DNA of 18,599 nt from LMUY01 sp964242925 (GCA_964242925.1 CAXTBW010000088.1:1-18599); one strand, 5' to 3'. Shown: positions 6,138-15,495, numbered from the stretch's first letter. Numbers and translations: made by a program. Notes: generated by a model not told the origin, from the letters alone.

Positions 6138-8348
6138 TCAAGCCGCCGCTGCCGGCAGGACCAGGCTGGCAACCGCGCCCGGGCCGGGAACGCGATCCTC
6201 CAAGCCCAGCCGGCCGCCATGGTCCTCCATGATCTTCTTAACAATTGCAAGGCCTAGCCCGGTGCCCTTCGGCTTGTGAGTCACATACGGCTCGGTCAGC
6301 TTGTCGCGGTCCTCCGCCGGCAGACCCACGCCGTCGTCGCTCACTAGCAAGCTGACGACGCCGCTCTCGCTGCGGACGGAAACGGCGATGGCGCCCCTGC
6401 CCTCCCCGTCGCCGCGCTGACGCATGGCGACGGCATCCGCCGCGTTCATCAGCAGGTTGGTCAACGCCTGGCTGACCAGGCGACGGTCGCAGGCCGCCAT
6501 CGGGCCGCGATCGGGCAGGTCGGTGGTCCAGTCGATCTCCGGATGCGCCTGTCGCTGCAGCACCATCGACTCGCGGGCGATGCGGCCGACGTCTTCGGGC
6601 TTGATGACCGGCTGCGGCATGCGGGCGAAGGCGCTGAACTCGTCCACCATGCGGCCGATATCGCCGACATGGCGCACGATGGTGTCGGCGCATTGGGCGA
6701 AGGTCACCGGGTCGGACTGGATTTCCTTGGTGAAGCGGCGTTTCAGCCGCTCGGCCGACAGCTGGATGGGGGTGAGCGGATTCTTGATCTCGTGCGCGAT
6801 CCGTTGGGCGACATCGGACCACGCGGCCTTGCGCTGGGCAGCCAGCAGCTCCGTCACGTTGTCGAACGTGACCACGTAGCCTTCCGCCCCGGCGCCTTTC
6901 ATCTCCGCGCCGATCCGCACTATCAGGGTGCGGCGGTTCGCGGGCGGCCCGACCTGCAGCTCAGCGGTGTGCGCGCGGTCGGGCGCGGCCTGCACTGCGT
7001 GCAGCAGGGGACCGAACTCCGGCACGGCCTGGTCCAGCGGCAGCCCGATCGCGGTCAGCAGGTCGCTGCCCATCAGCTCGCTGGCGGCGCGGTTCGGCAG
7101 CTCTACGCGCCCCTCCCGGTCCAGCCCGATCACCCCGGCGGACACCCCCGCCAGCACGGTCTCGGTGAAGCGGCGGCGCTCGTCGATCTGCGCGTAGGCG
7201 TCCATCAGCTCGGTGCGCTGCGCCACCAGCTGGCCGGTCATCCGATTGAATGCGCGCGACAGGCCGGCGACCTCGTCTTCGCTCTGTACCTCCGGCACCC
7301 GCACGGACAGGTCGCCGGCCCGCACCCGCTCGGCGGCGTGGATCAGCCGGCCGACCGGGCGGGCGATCTGGTTGGCCAGCACCAGCCCGGTCAGCACGGC
7401 GGCAAACAGCACCAGCAGCGCCACCAAGGCGAAGATCAGGGCGAAGGTCACCTGCAGCTTGGTGCGGTTCTGGTCGAGGCGGTGGTACTCGGCGACCAGC
7501 AGCTCGGTGCGTTCGGCCGCGGCGATGATCTGCGTGTCGACCGGGCGATCCACCATCAGCATCAGCTCGGGCGTCGACCCAAGCTTCACCACGGCGCGCA
7601 CGTGGTTGTCCGTGCCGCCGCCGATCACCGCCACGTCGCCGCGCCGGGCGGGTTCGATCTCCGCGTCGGTCGGCAGCTCGACGAAATTGCCGCTGAGGAC
7701 GCCGGACGAGACGATGATCTCGTGCGTGTAAGGGTCATAGATCACGGCCTGGATCAGCCCGTGAATGGTCGTCTCCTGGTCCAACACCTGCTGGAACAGC
7801 TGCGGCCGGCTGGACAGGAACGTGCCGGCGCGATTCAGCGTGATGGCGACGCCGAGCGCGTCCGCCTTGATGTTGTTGCGATGTTCCTCCAGCGAGGACC
7901 GGGCGGAGGTGACGCTGGCGTCCAGCGCAGTGCGGATGCGGTCGTCGAACCACGACTGGATGCCGAGGTTGAAGAACGCCGCCGCGAACACCGCCACCAC
8001 GATGGACGGGGTGACCGCGACCACGCCGAACATCAGCACCAGACGCACATGCAGCCGCGACCCGGCCGAGCCGCGCCGCCGCTCCACCCAAACCCGCGTC
8101 AGCCGCCCGGCGACCACCGCGCAGAGCAGCAGCAGCACGCCGGAGGTGGCCAGGATGGAGACGAACGCCGCGTTCGGCCGCAGCGTGATGGGCGCGCCGC
8201 CGGACAGCAGCACGAAAGCGCCGATTGCCAGCAGCAGCGCCACGGCCGCGAGGACAAGGGTGACGACCTTGCCCAGCATGATGTCCATGGTCCGCCCCAT
8301 GCGGGACCGCACCCGCGCCGGCGGCGTTAGCGCGACGTTGGTGTCCAT
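6138..8348 (-). CDS. ntrY: Nitrogen-regulation membrane sensor histidine kinase NtrY
   Basis: This is an inner-membrane sensor kinase of 736 residues that phosphorylates NtrX. Three hydrophobic segments near the N-terminus (about 27-49, 62-83, 101-125) and one at about 299-325 flank a periplasmic or extracytoplasmic region of some 170 residues. Then come a HAMP linker (about 326-378, IARPVGRLIHAAERVRAGDL), a PAS domain (about 392-500), the HisKA box AHEIKNPLTPIQLSAERL with His519, and an ATPase domain with N-box NLLMNAADAV (631-640), DDGVGLP (671-677) and GTGLGLA (695-701). Order and length fit NtrY. The ATG at 8348 has only a weak AGG about 8 nt upstream; in-frame Met17, Met21 and Met24 just before the first membrane segment are alternatives. 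A 142-bp gap with a palindromic repeat separates it from ntrC. Confidence 0.95.
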   Translation of the reverse strand: MDTNVALTPPARVRSRMGRTMDIMLGKVVTLVLAAVALLLAIGAFVLLSGGAPITLRPNAAFVSILATSGVLLLLCAVVAGRLTRVWVERRRGSAGSRLHVRLVLMFGVVAVTPSIVVAVFAAAFFNLGIQSWFDDRIRTALDASVTSARSSLEEHRNNIKADALGVAITLNRAGTFLSSRPQLFQQVLDQETTIHGLIQAVIYDPYTHEIIVSSGVLSGNFVELPTDAEIEPARRGDVAVIGGGTDNHVRAVVKLGSTPELMLMVDRPVDTQIIAAAERTELLVAEYHRLDQNRTKLQVTFALIFALVALLVLFAAVLTGLVLANQIARPVGRLIHAAERVRAGDLSVRVPEVQSEDEVAGLSRAFNRMTGQLVAQRTELMDAYAQIDERRRFTETVLAGVSAGVIGLDREGRVELPNRAASELMGSDLLTAIGLPLDQAVPEFGPLLHAVQAAPDRAHTAELQVGPPANRRTLIVRIGAEMKGAGAEGYVVTFDNVTELLAAQRKAAWSDVAQRIAHEIKNPLTPIQLSAERLKRRFTKEIQSDPVTFAQCADTIVRHVGDIGRMVDEFSAFARMPQPVIKPEDVGRIARESMVLQRQAHPEIDWTTDLPDRGPMAACDRRLVSQALTNLLMNAADAVAMRQRGDGEGRGAIAVSVRSESGVVSLLVSDDGVGLPAEDRDKLTEPYVTHKPKGTGLGLAIVKKIMEDHGGRLGLEDRVPGPGAVASLVLPAAAA

Positions 8349-8373
8349 GATCTAGCCTGTCCCCGCTTGAAGA

Positions 8374-8480
8374 GCCCTCTCCCTATGGGAAAGGTGTGGG
8401 TGAGAGGACTTCGCAATCCGGCGAAAATCCCTCGCGCAAAGGCCGCTCACCCCGACCCTTTCCCAGAAAGAGAGGGAGAA
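8374..8480. repeat. Large intergenic palindrome, copy A (ntrC-ntrY gap)
   Basis: The element is related to the one at 15373-15483. It opens with GCCCTCTCCC (8374-8383) followed by a GGGAAAGG-like partner, then GGGTGAG (8398-8404), which pairs across the element with CTCACCC (8446-8452), and ends with CCGACCCTTTCCC and GAGAGGGAGAA. The whole can fold as a three-way (Y-shaped) structure. Compared with copy B, several pairs are broken (for example CCTTTCCCAGAAAGAGAGGG), so this copy looks more decayed. It lies in the 142-bp gap between ntrC and ntrY and could weaken read-through or protect the upstream mRNA; that role is inference. Confidence 0.78.
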
Positions 8481-8490
8481 CAAGCGACCC

Positions 8491-9936
<1,446 letters not shown>

Positions 9937-9940
9937 TGTC

Positions 9941-9946
9941 TTCCTT
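9941..9946 (-). promoter_or_regulatory. Ribosome-binding site of ntrC
   Basis: On the minus strand AAGGAA lies 4 nt before the ntrC ATG (9936-9934), supporting that start inside the 47-nt ntrB-ntrC gap. Confidence 0.65.
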
Positions 9947-9983
9947 GGAAGATCAAGGGCATCGGCCCCCGAACCCTCGCGAA

Positions 9984-11126
9984 TCAGTCTTCCTCCGGGT
10001 CCTCGCTGATGACCGGGAGGTGGAGGGAGAACTCGGTGCGGCCGGGCCGGCTGTCGACCTCGATCAGGCCGCCATGGTCGGCCACGATCTTGGCGACCAA
10101 CGCCAAGCCGAGGCCGCTGCCGGACGGCTTGGAGGTGACGAACGGCTCGAACAGGTGGGAGCGCATGTCCTCGTCGATGCCGGGGCCGTTGTCGCGCACC
10201 GTCACCACCAGCGGCAGGTGCACACGCTGCTTCGAGCCCGGCACGGCCAGGCGCACGCCGTGCCGGTAGGCGGTGGTCAGCGTGACCTCCCCGTCGATGC
10301 CGGCGATGGTGACCGCCTCGGCGGCGTTCTTCACCAGGTTGAGCAGCACCTGGATCAACTGGTCGCGGTTCGCCAGCACCGGCGGCAGCGACGGATCGTA
10401 CGACTCGCTGAACCGCAGATGCGCAGCAAAGCCAGTATGCGCCAGCCGCCGCACGTGCTCCAGCACGCGATGGATGTTGACCGCCCGCCGCTCGATCGGC
10501 TTGTCGCCGAACGCCTCCATCCGGTCCACCAGCGCGCGGATGCGGTCGGCCTCGTCGCGGATCAGCACGGCCAGCTCGCGGTCGGCCTCCGCGACGCTGC
10601 CCTCCAGCAGCTGCGCGGCGCCGCGGATGCCTGAGAGCGGGTTCTTCACCTCGTGCGCCAGGATCGCCGCCATGCCGCTGACCGAGCGGGCGGCGGAGCG
10701 GAACACCGTCTGCCGGTCCAGCGAGCGGGCGGCCGAGGCGTCCTGCATCGACAACAGCACGTTGCCCGCCTCCTCGGGGACCGGGGTCGCTTGCACGGCG
10801 ATCCCTTGCTTGTGCAGGCGGGGGCTTTCCATGGACAGGTCGTGGTCGGCGATGGTGATGCCCTGCTGCCGCACCTGATCGATCAGCGCGATCAGCGGAT
10901 GGTCAGCCGGCAGCAGGTCGGTCAAGGTCATGTTCGAGAGCTGCTGCATCGACAGGCCGAGGAACTGCTCCGCGGCGTGGTTGGCGAAGCGGAAGCGGTT
11001 CACCGGGTCGAGCAGGACCACCGGCACGGGCAAAGCGCCCAGCATGGCCATCGCGTCCACCTCGGGCGTCCGCGACGGCAACTTGCCCACGATGTGCAGC
11101 GCGCCGCGGCCGATCACGCCCATCAT
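9984..11126 (-). CDS. ntrB: Nitrogen-regulation histidine kinase/phosphatase NtrB
   Basis: This soluble sensor (380 residues) sets NtrC phosphorylation, in characterised systems under control of PII protein. A PAS domain spans about 26-135 (PVPVVLLDPVNRFRFANHAAE). The dimerisation/phospho-acceptor helix has AHEVKNPLSGIRGAAQLL with His158. The ATPase domain has N-box LLNLVKNAAEA (261-271), DNGPGI (312-317) and GSGLGLAL (336-343). No membrane segment is seen, as expected for NtrB. The ATG at 11126-11124 overlaps the dusB stop as ATGA, which supports this start and translational coupling; the next codon is also ATG, so initiation could shift by one residue. A start at Met26 would still keep the PAS core. 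ntrC follows after 47 nt. Confidence 0.96.
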   Translation of the reverse strand: MMGVIGRGALHIVGKLPSRTPEVDAMAMLGALPVPVVLLDPVNRFRFANHAAEQFLGLSMQQLSNMTLTDLLPADHPLIALIDQVRQQGITIADHDLSMESPRLHKQGIAVQATPVPEEAGNVLLSMQDASAARSLDRQTVFRSAARSVSGMAAILAHEVKNPLSGIRGAAQLLEGSVAEADRELAVLIRDEADRIRALVDRMEAFGDKPIERRAVNIHRVLEHVRRLAHTGFAAHLRFSESYDPSLPPVLANRDQLIQVLLNLVKNAAEAVTIAGIDGEVTLTTAYRHGVRLAVPGSKQRVHLPLVVTVRDNGPGIDEDMRSHLFEPFVTSKPSGSGLGLALVAKIVADHGGLIEVDSRPGRTEFSLHLPVISEDPEED

Positions 11127-12148
11127 GCGGCGAGCGGTCGCGACTCGGCCAGTTTCGGGTCGTAGAACGCGTCAATCAGCGCGCGCACGGCGGGCACGTC
11201 GTCGCAGCGCATCACGGCGGCGCGGAACTCGGCCGAGCCGTGCAGGCCGCGGGAATACCAGGCGACGTGCTTGCGGCCGAGGCGCAAGCCTGGCTGGACG
11301 CCGAAATGGGTCAGGATCGCCTCGTAGTGCTCGAGCAGCACGGCCTTCTGGGCTTCCAGCGAGGGATCGGCGACCCGGCGGCCATGGCGCAGGAAGGCGG
11401 CGACCTGGGCCGGGAACCAGGGCCGGCCGTAGCAGCCGCGGCCGACCATGACGCCGTCCGCGCCCGAGCGCGCGCGCGCCTCGGCCGCCTGCTCGACCGT
11501 GGTGATGTCGCCGTTGGCGATAACCGGGATGCGCACCGCCGCCTTCACCCCGGCGATGAAGTCCCAGTCGGCCTCGCCGGTGTAGAATTGCTGCCGGGTG
11601 CGCCCGTGCACGCTCACCATCGCCACGCCGCACGCCTCGGCGATGCGCGCCAGGGCGGGGGCGTTCAGGTTCGCGTGGTCCCAGCCCATGCGCATCTTCA
11701 ACGTCACCGGGACGGGGACGGCGCGCACGGTCGCCTCCAGGATGCGCGCCGCAGCCGCCTCGTCGCGCATCAGCGCCGACCCGGCGCTCTGGCCGACCGC
11801 GACCTTCTTCACCGGGCAGCCGAAATTGATGTCGATCAGGTCGGCGCCCCTGCCCTCGGCGATGCGCGCCGCTTCCGCCATCGCCGCGGGCTCGCAGCCG
11901 GCGAGTTGGATCGCGTTCGGCCCGGCGCCGTCCACGCTAGCCATGCGCATCGTCGCCTGGTTTTCCCGCACCATCGCCCACGAGGCGATCATCTCCGACA
12001 CCACCATCCCGGTGCCCAGCCGCTTGGCCAGACGGCGGAACGGCAGGTCGGTCACGCCGGACATGGGCGCGAGGATCACCGGCGTGTCGAGCGTCACCGC
12101 GCGCGGGCCGGTTCCGATCGTCACCGCGGGGAGGGCATTGCCTAGCAT
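11123..12148 (-). CDS. dusB: tRNA-dihydrouridine synthase B (NifR3)
   Basis: This FMN-dependent enzyme reduces uridine to dihydrouridine in the D-loop of tRNAs, using NADPH. The 341-residue product has the TIM-barrel start VILAPMSGVTDLPFR (FMN site), the catalytic-cysteine motif INFGCPVKKV with Cys111, Lys151 in VTLKMRMGW, VHGRTRQQFYTG and the phosphate-binding end IANGDITT ... GVMVGRGCYGRPW. In alphaproteobacteria this gene (nifR3) classically heads the ntrBC operon, as here. No Shine-Dalgarno sequence is visible ahead of the ATG at 12148-12146 (upstream bases read TTTGCCCAA), so either initiation is leaderless or the true start is slightly internal, for example the GTG at residue 9. The stop overlaps the ntrB start by ATGA. 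Confidence 0.96.
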   Translation of the reverse strand: MLGNALPAVTIGTGPRAVTLDTPVILAPMSGVTDLPFRRLAKRLGTGMVVSEMIASWAMVRENQATMRMASVDGAGPNAIQLAGCEPAAMAEAARIAEGRGADLIDINFGCPVKKVAVGQSAGSALMRDEAAAARILEATVRAVPVPVTLKMRMGWDHANLNAPALARIAEACGVAMVSVHGRTRQQFYTGEADWDFIAGVKAAVRIPVIANGDITTVEQAAEARARSGADGVMVGRGCYGRPWFPAQVAAFLRHGRRVADPSLEAQKAVLLEHYEAILTHFGVQPGLRLGRKHVAWYSRGLHGSAEFRAAVMRCDDVPAVRALIDAFYDPKLAESRPLAA

Positions 12149-12247
12149 TTGGGCAAACTAGCCGCGGGTCTCGCGCATGGCAATCATTCCATGCTCACGC
12201 TATGGCGCGGATTGACGGAACGGCGCGCCCCGCGCATTGCTCAATTC
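12149..12247. promoter_or_regulatory. Divergent promoter region dusB-ntr operon / ispDF
   Basis: This 99-bp gap separates the leftward dusB-ntrBCYX cluster from the rightward ispDF-eamA pair. Leftward, TTGCCA and TAGTTT with about 17 nt between them end only 6 nt before the dusB ATG. Rightward, TTGACG lies about 30 nt before the ispDF ATG with no good -10 partner. Neither gene has a clear ribosome-binding site, so short-leader or leaderless transcripts are possible. I looked for a GG-N10-GC sigma-54 element and for paired GCAC-type NtrC sites and saw none. All promoter readings here are weak. Confidence 0.35.
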
Positions 12248-13378
12248 ATGCGCATTGCCGCCATCCTGGTCGCCGCCGGTTCCGGGAATCGTTTCGGGGG
12301 CGAGACACCCAAGCAGTTTGTCGTCGTTGCCGGCAAGCCGGTGATCCGGCACGCCGCCGAAGCGCTGCTGCCGCATGTGGACACGTTGTTGCCGGTGGGC
12401 GATGCGGACGCGATCGCGGCGGCGCTGGAAGGGTTGGCCGTGCTGCCGGCGGCGCCCGGCGGGGCGACGCGGGAGGCCAGCGTCAAGGCCGGGCTGCAGG
12501 CGCTGGCCCCGCATGCGCCGGACGTCGTGCTGGTGCACGATGCGGCGCGGCCGTTCGTGCCGGCGGCCACCATCCCTGCGCTGCTGGCCGCGCTGCGCAA
12601 CCATGACGGGGCGATCCCCGCCGTGCCCGTGTCGGACACGCTGAAGCGGGTGCAGTCCGGCCGCATCGTTGGCGCCGTGCCGCGGGACGGGCTGTTCCGC
12701 GCGCAGACCCCGCAGGCGTTCCGCTACCACCTGCTGCGCGCCCTGCACGCCACCGGCGACAGCGGCGCCACCGACGATGCCGCGCTGCTCGAGGCGGCCG
12801 GCCACCCGGTCGCCATCGTTCCGGGCAGCGACGACAACATAAAGCTGACGTTTCCGGAGGACATCGTGCGGCTGCGACGCGCCCTGCTTCACGAGCTGAT
12901 CCCGCGCACCGGGACCGGGTTCGACGTGCACGCCATGGAGGCCGGGCGCAAGCTGGTGCTGTGCGGGGTGACGGTGCCGCATGATTGGGGCCTGGCCGGG
13001 CACTCCGACGCCGACGTGGGCATCCACGCGCTATGCGACGCGATCTACGGCGCGCTGGCCGAGGGCGACATCGGCCGCCATTTCCCCCCCAGCGAGTCCG
13101 AGTGGAAGGACGCCGACAGCGCCCGCTTCCTGCGCCACGCGGCTGAACGGATCGCGGCGCGCGGCGGCATGTTGGCCAACGCCGACGTCACGTTGATCTG
13201 CGAGCGGCCCAAGATCACGCCGCACGCGCCAGCCATGATCGCGCGGCTGGCCGAGCTGCTCGGGGTGGAGACGGGCCGCATCTCCGTGAAGGCGACGACC
13301 ACCGAGCGGTTGGGTTTCACCGGTCGCGGCGAGGGGATCGCGGCGCAAGCCGTCGCGACCGTCCTGCTGCCGCTCTGA
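12248..13378 (+). CDS. ispDF: Bifunctional IspD/IspF isoprenoid enzyme (MEP pathway)
   Basis: The fusion carries two MEP-pathway activities for isoprenoid precursors: 2-C-methyl-D-erythritol 4-phosphate cytidylyltransferase and 2-C-methyl-D-erythritol 2,4-cyclodiphosphate synthase. The 376-residue reading from the ATG at 12248 has IspD at about 1-212 with the CTP-binding start AAILVAAGSGNRFGG, PKQF (21-24) and HDAARPFV (98-104). IspF at about 218-376 has GTGFDVHAM with metal ligands D226 and H228, GHSDADVGIH ending in the third ligand H260, and the end motif KATTTERLGFTGRGEGIAAQA. The fusion is common in alphaproteobacteria. The open frame reaches back to 12149, but the added 33 residues are not family-like, so MRIAAILVAAG is preferred despite no clear ribosome-binding site. 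The stop overlaps the next start by one base. Confidence 0.96.
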   Translation: MRIAAILVAAGSGNRFGGETPKQFVVVAGKPVIRHAAEALLPHVDTLLPVGDADAIAAALEGLAVLPAAPGGATREASVKAGLQALAPHAPDVVLVHDAARPFVPAATIPALLAALRNHDGAIPAVPVSDTLKRVQSGRIVGAVPRDGLFRAQTPQAFRYHLLRALHATGDSGATDDAALLEAAGHPVAIVPGSDDNIKLTFPEDIVRLRRALLHELIPRTGTGFDVHAMEAGRKLVLCGVTVPHDWGLAGHSDADVGIHALCDAIYGALAEGDIGRHFPPSESEWKDADSARFLRHAAERIAARGGMLANADVTLICERPKITPHAPAMIARLAELLGVETGRISVKATTTERLGFTGRGEGIAAQAVATVLLPL

Positions 13379-14295
13379 TGCGCGGCCGGGCCGGCTATCT
13401 GGCGTTGGTGCTGCTGTTCTGCACCGCGTGGGCCAGCGGCTTCACCACGGCCAAGCTGGCCTTGACCGTGTCGCCGCCCGCGATCTTCGGCGGCCTCCGC
13501 TTTCTGATCGCCGGCGGGTTGCTGATGGGCTACGCCATTTGGCGCGGCGACCTGCGTGGCCGCATCCCCTGGGGGGCGCTGGTGCTGCTGGGCCTGCTGA
13601 ACCAGGCGGGCTACCAGGGCCTGGCGTGGCAGGGCATGAGCGGCGTGTCCGCCGGGCTCACAACGATCATCGCCAGCCTCAACCCTATCCTGATCGCCGC
13701 GCTGGCCGCGCCGCTGCTGGGCGAGCGGATGCACTGGCGCAAGGTGCTCGGCCTGTTCCTCGGCTTCGCCGGCGCGGTGTTCGTGGTGCGGCACCGGCTG
13801 GCGGCGGGCCACGACGAGCTGGGCGGCGTGCTGCTGATTGGCGGGGCGCTGCTGTCGCTCGTGGCCGGCACGCTCGCGTTCAAGTGGCTTGCCCCGGCGG
13901 TGACGCTGCCCGTGGCGGTTGGCGTGCAGATGCTGGCGGCAGGGGTGGTGCTGTCCGCGCTCGGGTTCGGCCTCGAGGACACCGCGCAGGTGACGCTGGG
14001 CCTGCGGTTCTGGCTGGTGATGGCGTGGTGCGTGTTCGTGATGTCGATCGGCGCGCTGCTGCTGTGGTTCTGGCTGTTGCGCAACGGCAGCGCGTCGTCG
14101 GCCAGTGCGCTGCACTTCCTCATCCCGCCGATCGGCCTGGCGATGTCATGGCTGGTGCTGGGCGAGACGATCAGCCCAAGCGACCTGCTGGGCGTGGTCC
14201 CGGTAGCGCTTGGCATATGGCTGGCCACCCGCCCGGCCCCTGCCCGCGTGATCGCCGTGGCGCCCGAGGCGGCAGCCGCGCAGCCGCGACCGTGA
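13378..14295 (+). CDS. EamA/DMT-superfamily inner-membrane transporter
   Basis: The 305-residue protein is very hydrophobic, with about ten membrane helices arranged as two five-helix repeats, the mark of the drug/metabolite transporter (EamA) fold. The first repeat starts GYLALVLLFCTAWASGFTTAK and includes GLRFLIAGGLLM and the end-of-repeat motif LTTIIASLNPILIAALAAPLLGERM. The second contains ALHFLIPPIGLAMSWLVLGE, the matching position of that motif. The C-terminus after about residue 285 is a soluble alanine/proline-rich tail. Members export amino acids, metabolites or drugs; the substrate here cannot be read from sequence. The ATG overlaps the ispDF stop (TGATG at 13376-13380), so the two are probably co-translated, though no functional link to isoprenoid synthesis is evident. 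Confidence 0.9.
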   Translation: MRGRAGYLALVLLFCTAWASGFTTAKLALTVSPPAIFGGLRFLIAGGLLMGYAIWRGDLRGRIPWGALVLLGLLNQAGYQGLAWQGMSGVSAGLTTIIASLNPILIAALAAPLLGERMHWRKVLGLFLGFAGAVFVVRHRLAAGHDELGGVLLIGGALLSLVAGTLAFKWLAPAVTLPVAVGVQMLAAGVVLSALGFGLEDTAQVTLGLRFWLVMAWCVFVMSIGALLLWFWLLRNGSASSASALHFLIPPIGLAMSWLVLGETISPSDLLGVVPVALGIWLATRPAPARVIAVAPEAAAAQPRP

Positions 14296-14296
14296 A

Positions 14297-14340
14297 GCGT
14301 CATCGGGCGGCGTGCTGGCCGCGGCGGCCGCCCGCGACGC
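14297..14340 (+). terminator. GC-rich hairpin just after the EamA gene
   Basis: The inverted halves GCGTC (14297-14301) plus CGGGCGGC (14304-14311) pair with GCCGCCCG (14327-14334) plus GACGC (14336-14340), with small bulges and a 15-nt loop. It begins one base after the eamA stop. No T-run follows, so it is at best a weak or factor-assisted terminator and might simply be GC-rich sequence. Confidence 0.35.
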
Positions 14341-14361
14341 GATGGCGCGGGGGCGTCCCTT

Positions 14362-14390
14362 GGATACCAGGGTCAAGCCAGGGCGTACGG
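14362..14390. repeat. Degenerate half-copy of the 4544-4666 repeat
   Basis: The stretch GGATACCAGGGTCAAGCCAG and the following GGCGTACGG line up with the reverse complement of the left arm of the repeat at 4544-4574 (GGATGCCCGGGTCAAGTCCG and so on), differing at a handful of positions. Two C-to-A changes at matching places in the stem break the hairpin, so this looks like a decayed half-element. It lies in the 107-bp gap between the convergent eamA and dppF genes. Confidence 0.6.
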
Positions 14391-14402
14391 AGCTGGGGTG
14401 GT

Positions 14403-15353
14403 TCACGACTTGAAGTGGCAGGCGGCAACCTGCGCGGGGCGGCCGGGCGCGGGCTCAAGCGGGGGCGGGGTGGTTCGGCAAACCGCCTCTGCGCGCGGAC
14501 AGCGCGGATGGAACACGCAGCCCGGCGGCGGATCGAGCGGGCTGGGCATCTCGCCCTGGATCGCGGCGCCTCGCAGGCGCTTGCGCCCGATCCGAGGGGC
14601 CGCCGCCAGCAGCGCCTGGGTGTAGGGATGCGAGGGGGTGTCGAACAGGTCCGCCCGCGGCGCCACCTCCACCAGGCGGCCGAGATACATGACCGCGACA
14701 CGGTCGGCGAGGTGGTTCACCACGGCCAGGTCGTGGCTGATGAACAGGTAGGCCAGGCTGCCGCCGCGCTCCCTGGCCGCCGCCTGTAGGGTGCGGAACA
14801 GATTCAACACCTGGCTCTGGATCGACACGTCGAGCGCGGAGAGCGGCTCGTCGGCCACGATCAGCGTCGGCTCCGGCGCCAGCGCGCGCGCGATGGCGAT
14901 GCGCTGGCGTTGGCCCCCGGAGAACTCGTGCGGGTAGCGGTTGAGCGCGTCACGCGGCAGGCCGACCTGGCCCACCAGCTCCGCCGCCCGCGCTTGTCGT
15001 TGCGCGGAGGGCACGCCGGCGATGCGCAGCGGCTCGGCGATGATGGCGGAGACGGGCATGCGCGGATCCAGCGCGCCGAAGGGGTCCTGAAACACGATCT
15101 GGATGGCGCGGTTCGTCTCGCGGCGGACGTCGCGGTCGATCGGGCGGCCGCGGAAGCGCATTTCGCCGGCCGTTGGGGTCTGTAACCCGGCGACCACGTT
15201 GCCGAGTGTGCTTTTGCCGCTGCCGCTCTCCCCGACCAAGGCGAGGGTCTCGCCCTCGGCGATGGTGAGGGACACGTCTTCGACGGCGCGCAACAGGCGG
15301 CGGGCGACGGGGAAATGAACGTGGATCCGGTCGAGCGCGATGAGCGCCGTCAT
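14403..15353 (-). CDS. Peptide-type ABC transporter ATP-binding protein (DppF/OppF family)
   Basis: This is the second of two ATPases of a dipeptide/oligopeptide-type importer, 316 residues. Motifs: Walker A GESGSGKS (41-48), Q-loop FQDPFGALDPRM (88-99), signature FSGGQRQR (144-151), Walker B LIVADEP (164-170) and H-loop His207 (ISHDLAVV). The HPYTQALL segment and the C-terminal cysteine-rich extension (C279, C285, C292, C312; GCVFHPRCPRAEAVC) define the DppF/OppF oligopeptide branch. The open frame continues upstream to 15440, but those 29 residues (…PHPNLSPERERA…) are translated repeat, so the ATG at 15353 (MTALIALDRIHVHF) is preferred. No strong ribosome-binding site is seen. It lies downstream of the DppD-type gene, separated by 142 bp including the repeat. 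Nickel or glutathione importers share this architecture, so the substrate is open. Confidence 0.92.
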   Translation of the reverse strand: MTALIALDRIHVHFPVARRLLRAVEDVSLTIAEGETLALVGESGSGKSTLGNVVAGLQTPTAGEMRFRGRPIDRDVRRETNRAIQIVFQDPFGALDPRMPVSAIIAEPLRIAGVPSAQRQARAAELVGQVGLPRDALNRYPHEFSGGQRQRIAIARALAPEPTLIVADEPLSALDVSIQSQVLNLFRTLQAAARERGGSLAYLFISHDLAVVNHLADRVAVMYLGRLVEVAPRADLFDTPSHPYTQALLAAAPRIGRKRLRGAAIQGEMPSPLDPPPGCVFHPRCPRAEAVCRTTPPPLEPAPGRPAQVAACHFKS

Positions 15354-15372
15354 CGCCCATACGCACTGAGAC

Positions 15373-15483
15373 GCCCTCTCCCGCTCGGGGGAGAGGTTTG
15401 GGTGAGGGGGGATGCGACTGCTGCGGCGTCTGGTGGGCAAGTCCCCTCACCCCGACCCTCTCCCGCAGGCGGGAGAGGGAGAA
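15373..15483. repeat. Large intergenic palindrome, copy B (dppD-dppF gap)
   Basis: This is a well-preserved element related to the one at 8374-8480. The left hairpin is GCCCTCTCCC (15373-15382) with a GGGAGAGG partner (15389-15396). The central long-range stem is GGGTGAGGGG (15400-15409) with CCCCTCACCC (15443-15452). The right hairpin is an 11-bp perfect stem CCCTCTCCCGC (15456-15466) / GCGGGAGAGGG (15469-15479) closed by a 2-nt gap. Together they form a Y-shaped fold. It lies between the two ATPase genes of the peptide importer. Its chance translation (HPNLSPERER, HPDPLPQAGEG) is a common contaminant of predicted N-termini in Proteobacteria. Confidence 0.85.
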
Positions 15484-15495
15484 GCATACGGTTGT

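Noticed and set aside
6131..6147. Small hairpin GGCGG/CCGCC around the ntrY stop codon
   Set aside because: Only 5 bp, lies partly in coding sequence, has no T-run, and ntrX follows after 60 nt, so a terminator is unlikely.
4503..8330. Very long plus-strand open frames opposite ntrX and ntrY (4503-6257 and 6543-8330)
   Set aside because: They are antisense to strongly recognisable genes, rich in Arg/His/Gln/Gly with no domain, and are expected from third-position GC bias.
12149..12247. 33-residue N-terminal extension of IspDF
   Set aside because: It has no similarity to IspD starts and overlaps the divergent promoter region; the family start MRIAAILVAAG fits the ATG at 12248.
15354..15440. 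N-terminal extension of the DppF-type protein
   Set aside because: The added residues (PHPNLSPERERA) are translated palindromic repeat, not protein family sequence.
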